This document shows positions 52,220-60,921 of a stretch of 64,000 nt of DNA, in pieces. The notes under the pieces are model-generated. The model saw only the letters and a program-made list of their open reading frames with translations. It searched no databases and had not been told where the DNA came from. Within the stretch, counting starts at the first letter, position 1. The number at the start of each line of letters is the position of its first letter. This DNA comes from an uncultured Bacilli bacterium (lineage in GTDB: Bacteria; Bacillota_I; Bacilli_A; RF39; UBA660): contig CAKOLB010000003.1 of the NCBI GenBank assembly GCA_934096125.1, positions 1-64,000 of the forward strand, read 5' to 3'. A program made the position numbers and the translations under genes.

Positions 52220-52328
52220 ACCGAAGAGAAATCTTCTCAGGTCTACACACAAGTGATGAATGAGAATTTAATCGTATCTTTAAATACGACGCCTTGTGTG
52301 GAAATCATCCTTTATGGATGATTTTTTT
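52220..52328 (+). ncRNA. Putative independent small RNA, about 109 nt
   Basis: A strong promoter leads into a compact fold and ends in a textbook terminator: AAATCATCC, loop TTTAT, GGATGATTT, T-run (52302-52328). Hairpin 1: GAAGA-GAAA-TCTTC (52223-52236), a GNRA tetraloop. Main arm: CACACAAG/CTTGTGTG (52246-52253 with 52293-52300), enclosing TCGTAT/ATACGA (52272-52289). No known family was recognised. It points at the 3' end of recA, so it is not a leader of a neighbouring gene. A 21-codon ORF (52256-52321) lacks a ribosome site. Confidence 0.65.
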
Positions 52329-52367
52329 GTTATTAACTTTTGATTATGTTAGTAAAATATATTACTC

Positions 52368-52410
52368 AAAAAAAATTATCCCCCAGTCTTAAACGTCTAA
52401 AAACTAGGAG
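52368..52410 (-). terminator. Terminator of recA
   Basis: On the minus strand CTCCTAGT, loop, ACTGGGGG (two G-T pairs), then ATAATTTTTTTT. Confidence 0.65.
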
Positions 52411-52490
52411 ATACTACATTATTTTATCATCACTTAACTAATTTACTTCATCTAAAATAGATTAACTTAACTATATTTTAAGCTTCCTCA

Positions 52491-53543
52491 TTATTTAGTC
52501 TTTGCCTCATTTTCACTTTTCTTTTTATCTTTACTCTTACTTTCAAAACCGTAATGCTTTCTTATTTTTCCCTCTAATTCATCTCGAAGTTCAGGATTTT
52601 CCTTTAAATAAAGTTTTACATTTTCCTTTCCTTGCCCAATCTTTTGACCATTATAAGAATACCATGCTCCACTTTTATCAATAATTGCTAAGCTACTGGC
52701 AATATCAATTATTTCTCCCTCTTTCGAAATACCTTCTCCATACATAATATCTACTTGGGCTGTCTTAAATGGAGGTGCTACTTTATTTTTAACAACTTTA
52801 ATATTAGTTTTATTACCAAGTATTTGGTCCCCCATTTTTATTTGTTCACCCCGTCTTACATCCAGTCTAATAGTAGAATAAAACTTCAAAGCCCTACCAC
52901 CTGGAGTAGTTTCCGGATTACCAAACATTACCCCAACTTTTTCTCGCAATTGATTTATAAATATTGCTGTTGTTTTTGTCTTATTCATTGTTCCTGATAA
53001 TTTTCGCAAAGCTTGTGACATAAGACGTGCTTGCAACCCAACATGAGAATCTCCCATATCTCCATCAATTTCCGCTTGAGGAACCAAAGCTGCAACAGAG
53101 TCAATAACAATTAAATCAACCGCTTCACTCTTGACCAGTGCATCACAAATTTCTAAAGCTTGTTCACCAGTATCAGGCTGACTTAGCAAAAGTTCATTTA
53201 TATTAACTCCTAAATTCTTCGCATAAACCGGGTCTAAAGCATGTTCAGCATCAATAAAAGCTGCTCTTCCCCCATTTTTTTGTTCCGCTGCAATCGCTTG
53301 CAAAGCCACCGTTGTCTTCCCACTTGACTCAGGACCATATATTTCAATTATTCTTCCCTTTGGGTAACCACCAACACCTAAAGCCACATCAATAGCCATT
53401 GAACCACTAGAAACAACATCAACATTCATATGCTCATTATCTCCAAGTTTCATAATTGACCCTGCTCCAAATTGTTTTTCTATGTCTGCAAGTACTTGTT
53501 CAAGTGCCTTATCTTTATTCTTTTCATCCTTTGTAACTTTCAT
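52491..53543 (-). CDS. recA: Recombinase RecA
   Basis: The 350-residue protein contains IEIYGPESSGKTTVALQAI (Walker A), VDLIVIDSVAALVPQAEID (Walker B), LMSQALRKLSGTM and FINQLREKVGVMFGNPETTPGG-type L2 region, all intact. It ends in a basic/acidic tail. The ATG at 53543 follows AGGAGG. A -35/-10 pair (TTGACT 53598-53603, TAAAAT 53575-53580) and an upstream dyad (53613-53624) control it. Confidence 0.99.
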   Translation of the reverse strand: MKVTKDEKNKDKALEQVLADIEKQFGAGSIMKLGDNEHMNVDVVSSGSMAIDVALGVGGYPKGRIIEIYGPESSGKTTVALQAIAAEQKNGGRAAFIDAEHALDPVYAKNLGVNINELLLSQPDTGEQALEICDALVKSEAVDLIVIDSVAALVPQAEIDGDMGDSHVGLQARLMSQALRKLSGTMNKTKTTAIFINQLREKVGVMFGNPETTPGGRALKFYSTIRLDVRRGEQIKMGDQILGNKTNIKVVKNKVAPPFKTAQVDIMYGEGISKEGEIIDIASSLAIIDKSGAWYSYNGQKIGQGKENVKLYLKENPELRDELEGKIRKHYGFESKSKDKKKSENEAKTK

Positions 53544-53574
53544 TTTTCCTCCTAAAATTCCCTGATACATCCTC

Positions 53575-53624
53575 ATTTTACTCTATCAAAAATTAAAAGT
53601 CAATAAAAATATACAAACATTTGT
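53575..53624 (-). promoter_or_regulatory. recA promoter with candidate SOS-like dyad
   Basis: TTGACT-17-TAAAAT. The dyad ACAAATGTTTGT (53613-53624 read on the minus strand) ends about 9 bases before the -35. It differs by one central base from the dyad in the rmuC promoter. It resembles, but does not equal, the Bacillus LexA box GAAC-N4-GTTC. Confidence 0.45.
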
Positions 53625-53975
53625 TTAATTTTTAGGTTTAGCAAAAATACAAGTTACAAAAGCCCAAACAATCGCCGCTGTAATAATTAAAGAGCTTCCC
53701 ACCAACATCCCCGAAAAGATACCTAAAAAACCATTTTCTAAATATCCAGCATAGGCTGATGAATACAAAGTATGACCAAAATTAGCGATAATCACACTAG
53801 CACCCAAACCAGCCCAATCTAATATTTTTTCATAAAGACCTAAAAAGGATAAGAAAGCTCCAAAAGCAACATACAAACTTGTTATATGTCCAGGAGTAAG
53901 TTTCGTATTATCTAAAATAATTTGAGCAATCATAGAGGCAAGGCCCGCTACGAAAAAAGCTGAAAAGTAATGCAC
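53625..53975 (-). CDS. spoVAE: Stage V sporulation protein AE
   Basis: Four membrane helices in 116 residues; AGLASMIAQIILDNTKLTPGHITS and FGHTLYSSAYAGYLENGF-like stretches are family typical. Part of the channel that moves Ca-dipicolinate into the forespore and out at germination. GTG 53975, after GGAGG, is a better start than the frame from 54008, which would run into spoVAD. Confidence 0.9.
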   Translation of the reverse strand: MHYFSAFFVAGLASMIAQIILDNTKLTPGHITSLYVAFGAFLSFLGLYEKILDWAGLGASVIIANFGHTLYSSAYAGYLENGFLGIFSGMLVGSSLIITAAIVWAFVTCIFAKPKN

Positions 53976-53976
53976 T

Positions 53977-54951
53977 TTAAACCACCTCCAATGAAACTGC
54001 ATGAGCAACTGCCGGAATACTTTTCTTCTGATTTACCGTCGTCGGTGAGTGCAAAGCCCCAGTTGCTACTAACAATATTTTTTTATATTTTTTATTTAAA
54101 AGTATTTTATTAAATAGGACAATCGGAAGGCACGCAGGACCACTTCCACCTGCATAAGTATTTTGGCTATTTAAATATAACTCTGATCCCGCATCTAAAT
54201 GTTTTTTAAGATTTATATTATGATTAGTTTTTAAAAGATCTATCAAAAGCAAACTCCCAACACTTCCTAAATCTCCCGTCAAAATTAAATCATAATAATC
54301 AGCATCTCTTTTAAGCTCTGTTAAATGTCTAACAACAGTACTTGCCGCCGCTGGTGCCATCGCTGCTCCCAAATTATTCGCATCACTTACCCCCAAATCT
54401 ACTACATTTCCAAGGGTTGCACTTTCTATTTTTAAATGACTCGGCTTTTTACTTACAAAACATGCAACAGCCCCAGTTGATGTAAAGGTTGCCGTATGAG
54501 GTCTGGGCGTCCCATATTCAACCGGATAACGAAACTGTCTTTCCGCCGTTAAATTATGACTACTTGTTGTCGTTACCACTTTTTTTAAAGCTCCACTTTC
54601 AACTAACAAGGATGCCAAAAAAAGATTTTCTGCAAACGTTGCACAAGCACTATAAACTCCCAAAAAAGAAGTAGGATAAACAGATGCTGCTCCACTTGTT
54701 ATTGCAATTTGATTAGTTAAATCCCCACCAATTAAAATATCAACCATACAAAGGGGCAAATTATTATCTTGCAAAAGCTTATCAATCACAAGCCTTTGCA
54801 TCTTCACCTCAGCTTCTTCAAAGGTTTTCATGCCAAAATAATAATCATCTATATAAAAGTCAAACTTTTTTAAGTGGCTCATCCTTTCCAGTGGTCCCAC
54901 TACTGTCTTATAATCAGTTAAATATACATTTTTAAATATTTTACTAGCCAT
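53977..54951 (-). CDS. spoVAD: Stage V sporulation protein AD
   Basis: A 324-residue thiolase/ketoacyl-synthase-like protein: SFLGVYSACATFAENLFLAS carries the Cys in the usual position and TTSSHNLTAERQFRYPVEYG is conserved in SpoVAD. It binds dipicolinate and works with the SpoVAC and SpoVAE membrane subunits. It overlaps spoVAC by eight bases, with a GGTGAT site; spoVAE follows at once. Confidence 0.95.
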   Translation of the reverse strand: MASKIFKNVYLTDYKTVVGPLERMSHLKKFDFYIDDYYFGMKTFEEAEVKMQRLVIDKLLQDNNLPLCMVDILIGGDLTNQIAITSGAASVYPTSFLGVYSACATFAENLFLASLLVESGALKKVVTTTSSHNLTAERQFRYPVEYGTPRPHTATFTSTGAVACFVSKKPSHLKIESATLGNVVDLGVSDANNLGAAMAPAAASTVVRHLTELKRDADYYDLILTGDLGSVGSLLLIDLLKTNHNINLKKHLDAGSELYLNSQNTYAGGSGPACLPIVLFNKILLNKKYKKILLVATGALHSPTTVNQKKSIPAVAHAVSLEVV

Positions 54952-55381
54952 TTAATATCACCTTTATAATCACTAAAATAAATGCCGAAATTATCCCATA
55001 AAGAATAACACTTCCCGCCAGTTTAAAAAAGTTTGACCCGAGCCCTGTAATAAGACCATCTTTTTTATAGTCAAGTGCACTACTTGTTACGCTATGAGCA
55101 AAACCGGTCGTTGGAATAATAAGTCCACATTTAAATTTAGTTACCAAAGTATCAAAAAATCCCATCGCTGTAAAAACAGATGTTAGACCAACAATAATAA
55201 ATGCAACCCACGAACCTGCTTCTTCTTTAGGAAGACCAAAACAAGGAGAAATAATATTTTTTAAGCCTTCTGCAAAAAGCCCAATCAAACCACCTACGAA
55301 AAAGGAAACAAGACTATTTTTACATCTTGGCTCTTTAGGAGCATACTTTTTAACTAACTTTTTATAACTTTCTTTATCCAT
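54944..55381 (-). CDS. spoVAC: Stage V sporulation protein AC
   Basis: Four membrane helices; conserved SFFVGGLIGLFAEGLKNI, then TKFKCGLIIPTTGFAHSVTS near the third helix. SpoVAC behaves as a mechanosensitive dipicolinate channel subunit. About 145 residues from ATG 55381 (after GGTGA); two earlier in-frame ATGs are at 55393 and 55408. Directly follows sigF, as the spoVA genes do in Bacillus, but spoVAA/AB/AEa/AF are not present here. Confidence 0.92.
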   Translation of the reverse strand: MDKESYKKLVKKYAPKEPRCKNSLVSFFVGGLIGLFAEGLKNIISPCFGLPKEEAGSWVAFIIVGLTSVFTAMGFFDTLVTKFKCGLIIPTTGFAHSVTSSALDYKKDGLITGLGSNFFKLAGSVILYGIISAFILVIIKVILNG

Positions 55382-55409
55382 ACTTTTCACCATTATTATA
55401 TTGAGCATA

Positions 55410-56060
55410 TTATGTGTTAGTATACATAAAGTCTCGCATTTTCTTCAAAGTTCTACTTTCATATCTTGATACTTTCACCTGAGAAATATTTAAAAGTTTC
55501 GCAATCTCACTTTGCGTTAAATCATTAAAGTATCTCAGTCTAATAATATCTCTCTCTTCCTTTTTTAAAGCACTCATACTTTCTTTTAGAAGTATTTTAT
55601 CATCAACACTTACCCTTTCTTCTTTAGCAGTAGATTCATGAAGATCCCTCATCCCATCTTTTTCTTCATCTAAAGACACAAATACTTTTTTATATTGCAT
55701 GAGTTTATCAAAGGTATCTAAATCCATTTCTAAAAATGAAGCAAGTTCTTCTTTACTAGGATTTCTAAGCATCTTTTGTTCTAAATATTCATAAGCCTTA
55801 TCTATCATTTTTAAAAGGCGCAAGGCATCTTTTGAAAGTTTAATCTCCGCAAGCTGTGAGGCCAGTTTATACATCTCTCCATATATATACATATAGGCAT
55901 AGGTACTAAATTTAGCTTCTCTAGTTTTATCAAAACTTTCATAAGCATTAATAAGCCCCACTACCCCTGCTTGATATAAATCCTCTTTTGGTACTCCATA
56001 AAACTTTTTCGCTATACTCCAAATAACACTAGCATTATCTAAAATTATTTTTTCTAGCAT
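55410..56060 (-). CDS. sigF: Sporulation sigma factor SigF (forespore), short N-terminus
   Basis: A 216-residue SigF/B/G-type sigma factor, about 40 residues shorter than Bacillus SigF at the N-terminus. Region 2: DLYQAGVVGLINAYESFD and FSTYAYMYIYGEMYKL; region 4: LTQSEIAKLLNISQVKVSRYES. The operon (spoIIAA before, spoVA after) supports SigF over SigG. It overlaps spoIIAA by seven bases. No spoIIAB anti-sigma gene lies between, unlike Bacillus and Clostridium, so its control must differ. Confidence 0.88.
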   Translation of the reverse strand: MLEKIILDNASVIWSIAKKFYGVPKEDLYQAGVVGLINAYESFDKTREAKFSTYAYMYIYGEMYKLASQLAEIKLSKDALRLLKMIDKAYEYLEQKMLRNPSKEELASFLEMDLDTFDKLMQYKKVFVSLDEEKDGMRDLHESTAKEERVSVDDKILLKESMSALKKEERDIIRLRYFNDLTQSEIAKLLNISQVKVSRYESRTLKKMRDFMYTNT

Positions 56061-56398
56061 ATTTTCTTCGCCTCCATTAGTTTATAAGCTTCCCTTTCGT
56101 TATTTATATAAGAAAATCTTAAATACTTTGCCACATATTCCATATTCCCTCTGGCAAAACAACTTCTTATCTTTCCTTTATTCTTCTTCATATAATTTTT
56201 ACTTCTTATTAAAGCTTCAATCCCAATATTATCTATTTCTTTTAATTTATCAAAATTATAAATCAATAGTTTAATATTATGTTTTTCCAAAAGGGGATTT
56301 AAATAATTATTTATTTTATAACTCGTTCTTCTTGTAAGCTTTCCATTAAGCCTTGCAAACAAAATTCCCTCATCATACTCCAGTTCTAGCCTCAGCAT
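56054..56398 (-). CDS. spoIIAA: SpoIIAA-like STAS protein without phosphorylation serine
   Basis: A 114-residue STAS domain located first in the sigF operon. Aligned with Bacillus SpoIIAA, FARLNGKLTRRTS matches the first strand, and LKEIDNIGIEAL matches the switch loop LSFMDSSGLGVI. The phosphorylated Ser58 becomes Ile and the neighbouring Ser becomes Asn. So the SpoIIAB kinase/SpoIIE phosphatase cycle cannot act on it in the known way. It might instead bind a different partner. GAGAGGTGAT precedes the ATG; a Spo0A box lies upstream. Confidence 0.78.
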   Translation of the reverse strand: MLRLELEYDEGILFARLNGKLTRRTSYKINNYLNPLLEKHNIKLLIYNFDKLKEIDNIGIEALIRSKNYMKKNKGKIRSCFARGNMEYVAKYLRFSYINNEREAYKLMEAKKIC

Positions 56399-56454
56399 TC
56401 ATATATCACCTCTCTACTAAGAGTTTAGAGGATTTTTTTTATAGCTTAAACAAC

Positions 56455-56462
56455 TTCGACAA
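56455..56462 (-). promoter_or_regulatory. Spo0A box upstream of spoIIAA-sigF
   Basis: TTGTCGAA on the minus strand, an exact 0A box, about 57 bases before the spoIIAA ATG. A TATAAA lies about 12 bases further downstream. In Bacillus Spo0A~P activates spoIIA. Confidence 0.6.
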
Positions 56463-56470
56463 AACAGTAC

Positions 56471-56496
56471 AAAAAAAGGTGTCAAATTTGACACTA
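56471..56496 (-). terminator. Terminator of the LCP gene
   Basis: GTGTCAAATTTGACAC followed by CTTTTTTT on the minus strand; it touches the stop codon of the LCP gene. Confidence 0.75.
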
Positions 56497-57906
56497 CTTT
56501 ATTAAAATATTATTTATTTTTTCTTGTGCATTATTTATACTTTCTAAACTTGGTTTCATTACATATAGTTTATTTTTTTTATAACTATAAGTATATTCAT
56601 AACTATTTGTTCCAGCCAAATTACTTGATGCCACTTCAAATCCTTTCCCAGACTTAATTACTTCTTTAATAAAACTAGTTATATCTTTATCACTTAAATT
56701 CGTCATAAATTCACCATCAACAGCATCTAAAAGATGAGTATATTCACTAAAAGCTTTAATACTTGAAAGTTTATCAATAATAGATGTTAAAACTAACTGT
56801 TGGTTTTCTCCTCTTACCCTATCACCAGCACTAAAGGCTTTTCTTTCCCTAGCAAAAGACAAGGCTTTTTTTCCATCCAAATGATTTACTCCTTTTTTAT
56901 AAGTATATCCATCTTGACTTGTAAATGCATAATTAGAAACTACATCAATACCCCCAAGAGCATCGACAACAGAGACTAACGTTGTAAAGTTAACTTTCAA
57001 ATAGTAATTAATTTTAGTATCTAGTAAATCTTCAATTGTTTGCATACTTTCATTGATTCCATAAATACCAGCATGTGTAAGCTTATCATACTGCTCATAG
57101 GTATGCAGTTTCACATAATAATCCCTTGGAATATTTGTAAGTAATATTTTCCCCTTTGAAGGATTTAAAGACACGAGCATATTAACATCACTTCGAGATA
57201 CTTTGGTAATGTTGCCATAGGTATCAATTCCTGAGATATAAATGTTAAATGGGTCTTTGATAACATCTACAGCTTTTCCAAGCTTTGCCATCTTGATCCG
57301 CACTTTAATGCTATCTATTACTTTTAAGGTTTCATACTCCTGCGGATTTTCTTCTTTCAAAATATCCATCCTTGCATCTTCTAGCACAATTGCATCTACT
57401 TTTTCAACTTTCAAATTTTGAGTTAATTCATTTATATCATCCATCGCTACACTTTTAAACTCTATATTTTGACTTAGTTTATCTATTGCTTTGGAAAGAC
57501 CAACATGCAAATTAGCATCCAAATGCCCTATTTTTTTGTTATCAAGTTCTTTCAAAGTATTAATGCTACTTTCCTTTAAAACCACAATATTATAATTCTC
57601 TGTCTTATAATTATTAAGACCAAAGCCTTGCAAAAAATCAAGTGTCTTTGCCTCATAATTAATACCCATGATAGATATCATTATAACGCCCAACGTTAAA
57701 ATCTCTCCTAAAAACCGAAGTATACCTCTTTTACTATGCATCATCAAAATAAGAAGGAATAAGAAAAATAATACCCCTACAAAAAGAATAATATAATAAA
57801 CTAGAGGCAAAACATTTAACTTATAAATGTTAAAAAGACCTAAGACTGCTAAAACAATTAAAATAATAGAAAATATATTTCCAAACTTCATTCTTCTTTT
57901 TTTCAT
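56494..57906 (-). CDS. LytR-CpsA-Psr (LCP) family cell wall polymer ligase
   Basis: Four N-terminal membrane helices (to about 105), a linker domain (about 105-215) and the LCP domain (about 230-420): SGIDTYGNITKVSRSDVNML, LLTNIPRDYYVKL, YDKLTHAGIYG, VDALGGIDVV and ARERKAFSAGDRVRG. These enzymes move teichoic acid or capsule chains from lipid carriers to peptidoglycan. The multi-TM N-terminus is longer than in Bacillus TagTUV. ATG 57906 or GTG 57915 starts it; no strong ribosome site is visible. Confidence 0.92.
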   Translation of the reverse strand: MKKRRMKFGNIFSIILIVLAVLGLFNIYKLNVLPLVYYIILFVGVLFFLFLLILMMHSKRGILRFLGEILTLGVIMISIMGINYEAKTLDFLQGFGLNNYKTENYNIVVLKESSINTLKELDNKKIGHLDANLHVGLSKAIDKLSQNIEFKSVAMDDINELTQNLKVEKVDAIVLEDARMDILKEENPQEYETLKVIDSIKVRIKMAKLGKAVDVIKDPFNIYISGIDTYGNITKVSRSDVNMLVSLNPSKGKILLTNIPRDYYVKLHTYEQYDKLTHAGIYGINESMQTIEDLLDTKINYYLKVNFTTLVSVVDALGGIDVVSNYAFTSQDGYTYKKGVNHLDGKKALSFARERKAFSAGDRVRGENQQLVLTSIIDKLSSIKAFSEYTHLLDAVDGEFMTNLSDKDITSFIKEVIKSGKGFEVASSNLAGTNSYEYTYSYKKNKLYVMKPSLESINNAQEKINNILIK

Positions 57907-57942
57907 ACAAATCACACAACAAGTATATCACAAAGCTAAAAA

Positions 57943-57965
57943 AACTTCAGCACAAAGCTAAAGTT
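57943..57965. terminator. Bidirectional terminator between yihY-like and LCP genes
   Basis: AACTTCAGC, loop, GCTAAAGTT with A- and T-runs on both sides. It ends transcripts from the YihY side. Confidence 0.75.
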
Positions 57966-57970
57966 TTTTG

Positions 57971-58056
57971 AATATTACCCCTCGGAAACGTTAGTAAAAA
58001 ATACTATAGTGTGACCAAGGCAAGAATCATGTACATAAGTAATACCCGTATGTACA
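57971..58056 (-). ncRNA. Structured intergenic RNA element of unknown class
   Basis: Between the YihY stop and the terminator, the minus strand can form an outer stem GGTATTAC/GTAATATT (58039-58046 with 57971-57978), a second stem CCTTGG/CCGAGG (58015-58020 with 57980-57985) and an apical hairpin TAGTA/TACTA (57992-58006). An alternative hairpin TGTACATA/TATGTACA (58030-58056) competes with the outer stem. TATAAT at 58064-58069 could start it, but no -35 fits well. It might be a 3' UTR structure. Confidence 0.4.
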
Positions 58057-58080
58057 TACCTTTATTATATGTTAAAACAT

Positions 58081-58926
58081 TTATTTTATAGTGTCATTTT
58101 TTACCATTTTAGTCTCATCTCTTAAAGAATTAAGAGCCATACCTACTGTAAAAAAGTAAGCTAAAAAATAAATCCAAATCATCAAGATAACAATATTGGC
58201 AAGTCCACCATAGAACGTACTATAATGAGCTAAGTTATTTACATAAAAGGAATAAATATAGGTTGTAACAATCCAAGAGATAGTTGTAAATACTGCTCCA
58301 TATGAAGTATCTTTACTTTTTACATTTTTATTTGGAGCCATTGTATACAAAATCTTAATAAATATAAACATAACCAGCCAAGTTATCGGTCCTTGGAAAA
58401 AGTTAATTGCTTTTTGCATCCCCAAAGTTACATCCCTACTTATATCCACATATTCAAACATTTCAATTATTCTCGACCCAAAAACCGGAACAACAAGCAT
58501 AAATATGAATAAAAGAACTAAGACAAATGTCATAATAATTGCTTTCATCCGCCGGCGAAAAAAACTCTCCTGTTTAACTCCATAAATTGCATTAGATGTC
58601 ACAATAATCGAAGCTGGCCCATTAGATGCTATATAATATCCAACCGCAACTACCAAGAAAAAACCAATTCCTCCATGGGCCGTTTCTTTCGTTGTTAAAA
58701 GCAAACTTGCTATATCACTTGTAAAGCTTCGTGATAAAAAATCATAAATAACATCAGTAGAAAGATTCAAAAAAGCTGCTTCATAAGTAATAAGAGTTAT
58801 CGTTGGCACAATAGCAAGAACAAAAAAGAAAGCCAGTTGACCTGGCAATATTATCATATCTGGCCTATTTAAAACTTTTTTAAAATCTTCCCAAAAATCT
58901 TTAAATAAACTAACTTTCTTCATCAC
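58081..58926 (-). CDS. YihY/BrkB-family membrane protein
   Basis: Six membrane helices in 281 residues, typical for the family once mis-called RNase BN. Family stretches: GQLAFFFVLAIVPTITLITY at the N-terminus, PNKNVKSKDTSYGAVFTTIS and FYGGLANIVILMIWIYFLAY near the C-terminus. Function is unclear. The first codons overlap the end of the GGDEF gene by 17 bases, with AAGGAT as ribosome site. Confidence 0.9.
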   Translation of the reverse strand: MMKKVSLFKDFWEDFKKVLNRPDMIILPGQLAFFFVLAIVPTITLITYEAAFLNLSTDVIYDFLSRSFTSDIASLLLTTKETAHGGIGFFLVVAVGYYIASNGPASIIVTSNAIYGVKQESFFRRRMKAIIMTFVLVLLFIFMLVVPVFGSRIIEMFEYVDISRDVTLGMQKAINFFQGPITWLVMFIFIKILYTMAPNKNVKSKDTSYGAVFTTISWIVTTYIYSFYVNNLAHYSTFYGGLANIVILMIWIYFLAYFFTVGMALNSLRDETKMVKNDTIK

Positions 58927-60919
58927 TTTTATCCTTTTGCTTCTTCATATCTTCCATCGCTTCATTTAAAGCATCTTCAATCGTTTTAATATCATCAACA
59001 ATCATACTATACCCAAATTCTGCTCCATTATTATATGGAAGCTTCTTTATCTCTTTACTTAACTTATGAATATAATTAGTAACTTGCTTTTGATTATATC
59101 CAACTAGATAAATCATATACTCATTACCATCAGTTCTAAGTATTTCACTATTATCAAGCTGAGTTCTAATCAAAATATTAGCCATCGCCTTAATTTGCTT
59201 ATCTCCCTCATTGTAACCATAAGTATCATTTATCTCATGAACATTATTTAAATCAATTACAAGCACTGTCTGAGGATAAATAGTATTATTATTCCAAGTA
59301 TCAATATTTTCATTTAAGAAATTTCTATTTTTTAAACTAGTAAGCTGGTCGATAAACTTCATCTTATCATCTTTCTTAATCTTTCTAGCAATGCTTATTC
59401 TCTTACTCTTTTTAAAATATACCATAAAAGCAATAACAATTAGACCAGCAACACCAAGAATATACTTAGCGATATTTGTAATGATAGAGCCACTTTTAAC
59501 TGTTTCATAATGATTATTTACCCCATCTAAAACTAAGGTATTTTCATCCATTACTTGAACATATTTTTTCAAAAGATCATATAATGCACTCTTCGTTCTT
59601 ACTTTAAATGTATACTCTTCGTTAATATAATCACTATATCTTTCACTATAACTATTTAAATTCTTTGTCTTAATATAATCAAAAGTATTTTTATCAAGTA
59701 CTATTATAGTATCTTTCTTATTAAGTTTACTAAGCTCCTTTACATTTTTATATGTCTTAACATTTATTCCCTCAATTTGTTTTATAAAGTTTGCTATCTT
59801 ACTTCCCTCTTCTACATATACTTCTTTCGAAATAAGAGAATTTATTGATTTAACCACCATATTATTGGTTCTTGGAAGAGCTACAACATATTCAATATTT
59901 ATACCACCAGCATTATTATAACTATCTTCATAATTATAGTAATTAAAGTATAAATCTATATCTTTATTTTGAATAGCTTTCATAAACTTAAGTTTATTTT
60001 TATACTTCTCAAAATTAAATTCAACTCCGGCAAAATCACTAAAGTTTTGTAAATAAACAGAAACAATACCACCATATTTACCACCAATAATAACTTCGTA
60101 AGGAGAGGCATTAACAAAACCATAATTATATGTCACACTTTGCATAGCATCAACTTCAGTATCCGATAGTCCCATACCTTTTTTAAAGACTTTAAAAAGT
60201 TCTTCATTATATTTTTCTTTTTTATTCTCTTGCCACTTACTATAATATTTTTTTAAGACACTTCCAAGCATGCTATCATCAACAGTTAAAGAGTAATAAA
60301 TTTTCGCATCACTAAAATGATAAATTACATTTAAATTATTTTCTAAAATATTATCTAAATAACTCATCAAAGGAACTAATGCATAAGCATCTTTATCATC
60401 AAGTGCTGCATTTAAATCATCTATATTATCAAATTGTTTAAATTTTAAATTATTACTTTTTATATATTTACTTACATAACTTAAGTCATTTGCCAAAATA
60501 TTTATCTCTTTTCCACTTAAATCACTTTCTTTAGAAATAACTTCTTCCTTTTGGCTAACAAGCACATAATGGTCTTCATAAATCACAATATCATTATCGG
60601 ATACACTTTGCGCAGTCGTTAAAGCTAGACCTTGCACACCTGCTGGATAATTAAAAGTTATAGGATTTAAATCAAGTTTATACTCTTTTTCAAAATCATC
60701 AATAAAGTCATAGAAAAGTCCTTCCCCATCTTTTCCAAAAACATTTTGATTATTAACAACATTTATATTTTGAATAGTCCCAATATTATCGTTAATCCAG
60801 TTTCTCTCTGCTACCGTTAATTTATTTTCATCATCAAGTAATCTATATAGTAAAATTGATGCTATAACAAGGATAATTGCAACTATTATAACAATTAATA
60901 TATTCTTCCTCTTTTTCAT
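58910..60919 (-). CDS. Transmembrane sensor with two solute-binding-like domains and a degenerate GGDEF domain
   Basis: Signal-anchor (about 5-25), an extracellular region (about 35-490) with two periplasmic-binding-protein-like repeats (first with FNYPAGVQGLALTTAQSVSD), a second TM (about 490-510) and a C-terminal GGDEF domain (about 520-660). The domain keeps DQLTSLKNRNFL and VLVIDLNNVHEINDTYGYNE, but the GGDEF site reads DGNEY in ILRTDGNEYMIYL. Two of the five residues, including the metal/GTP aspartate, are changed, so cyclase activity is doubtful. It may sense a ligand and signal through a partner. Confidence 0.8.
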   Translation of the reverse strand: MKKRKNILIVIIVAIILVIASILLYRLLDDENKLTVAERNWINDNIGTIQNINVVNNQNVFGKDGEGLFYDFIDDFEKEYKLDLNPITFNYPAGVQGLALTTAQSVSDNDIVIYEDHYVLVSQKEEVISKESDLSGKEINILANDLSYVSKYIKSNNLKFKQFDNIDDLNAALDDKDAYALVPLMSYLDNILENNLNVIYHFSDAKIYYSLTVDDSMLGSVLKKYYSKWQENKKEKYNEELFKVFKKGMGLSDTEVDAMQSVTYNYGFVNASPYEVIIGGKYGGIVSVYLQNFSDFAGVEFNFEKYKNKLKFMKAIQNKDIDLYFNYYNYEDSYNNAGGINIEYVVALPRTNNMVVKSINSLISKEVYVEEGSKIANFIKQIEGINVKTYKNVKELSKLNKKDTIIVLDKNTFDYIKTKNLNSYSERYSDYINEEYTFKVRTKSALYDLLKKYVQVMDENTLVLDGVNNHYETVKSGSIITNIAKYILGVAGLIVIAFMVYFKKSKRISIARKIKKDDKMKFIDQLTSLKNRNFLNENIDTWNNNTIYPQTVLVIDLNNVHEINDTYGYNEGDKQIKAMANILIRTQLDNSEILRTDGNEYMIYLVGYNQKQVTNYIHKLSKEIKKLPYNNGAEFGYSMIVDDIKTIEDALNEAMEDMKKQKDKSDEES

Positions 60920-60921
60920 AC

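Noticed and set aside
52256..52321. 21-codon ORF inside the small RNA
   Set aside because: No ribosome site, and it ends inside the terminator hairpin; the stems explain the sequence better.
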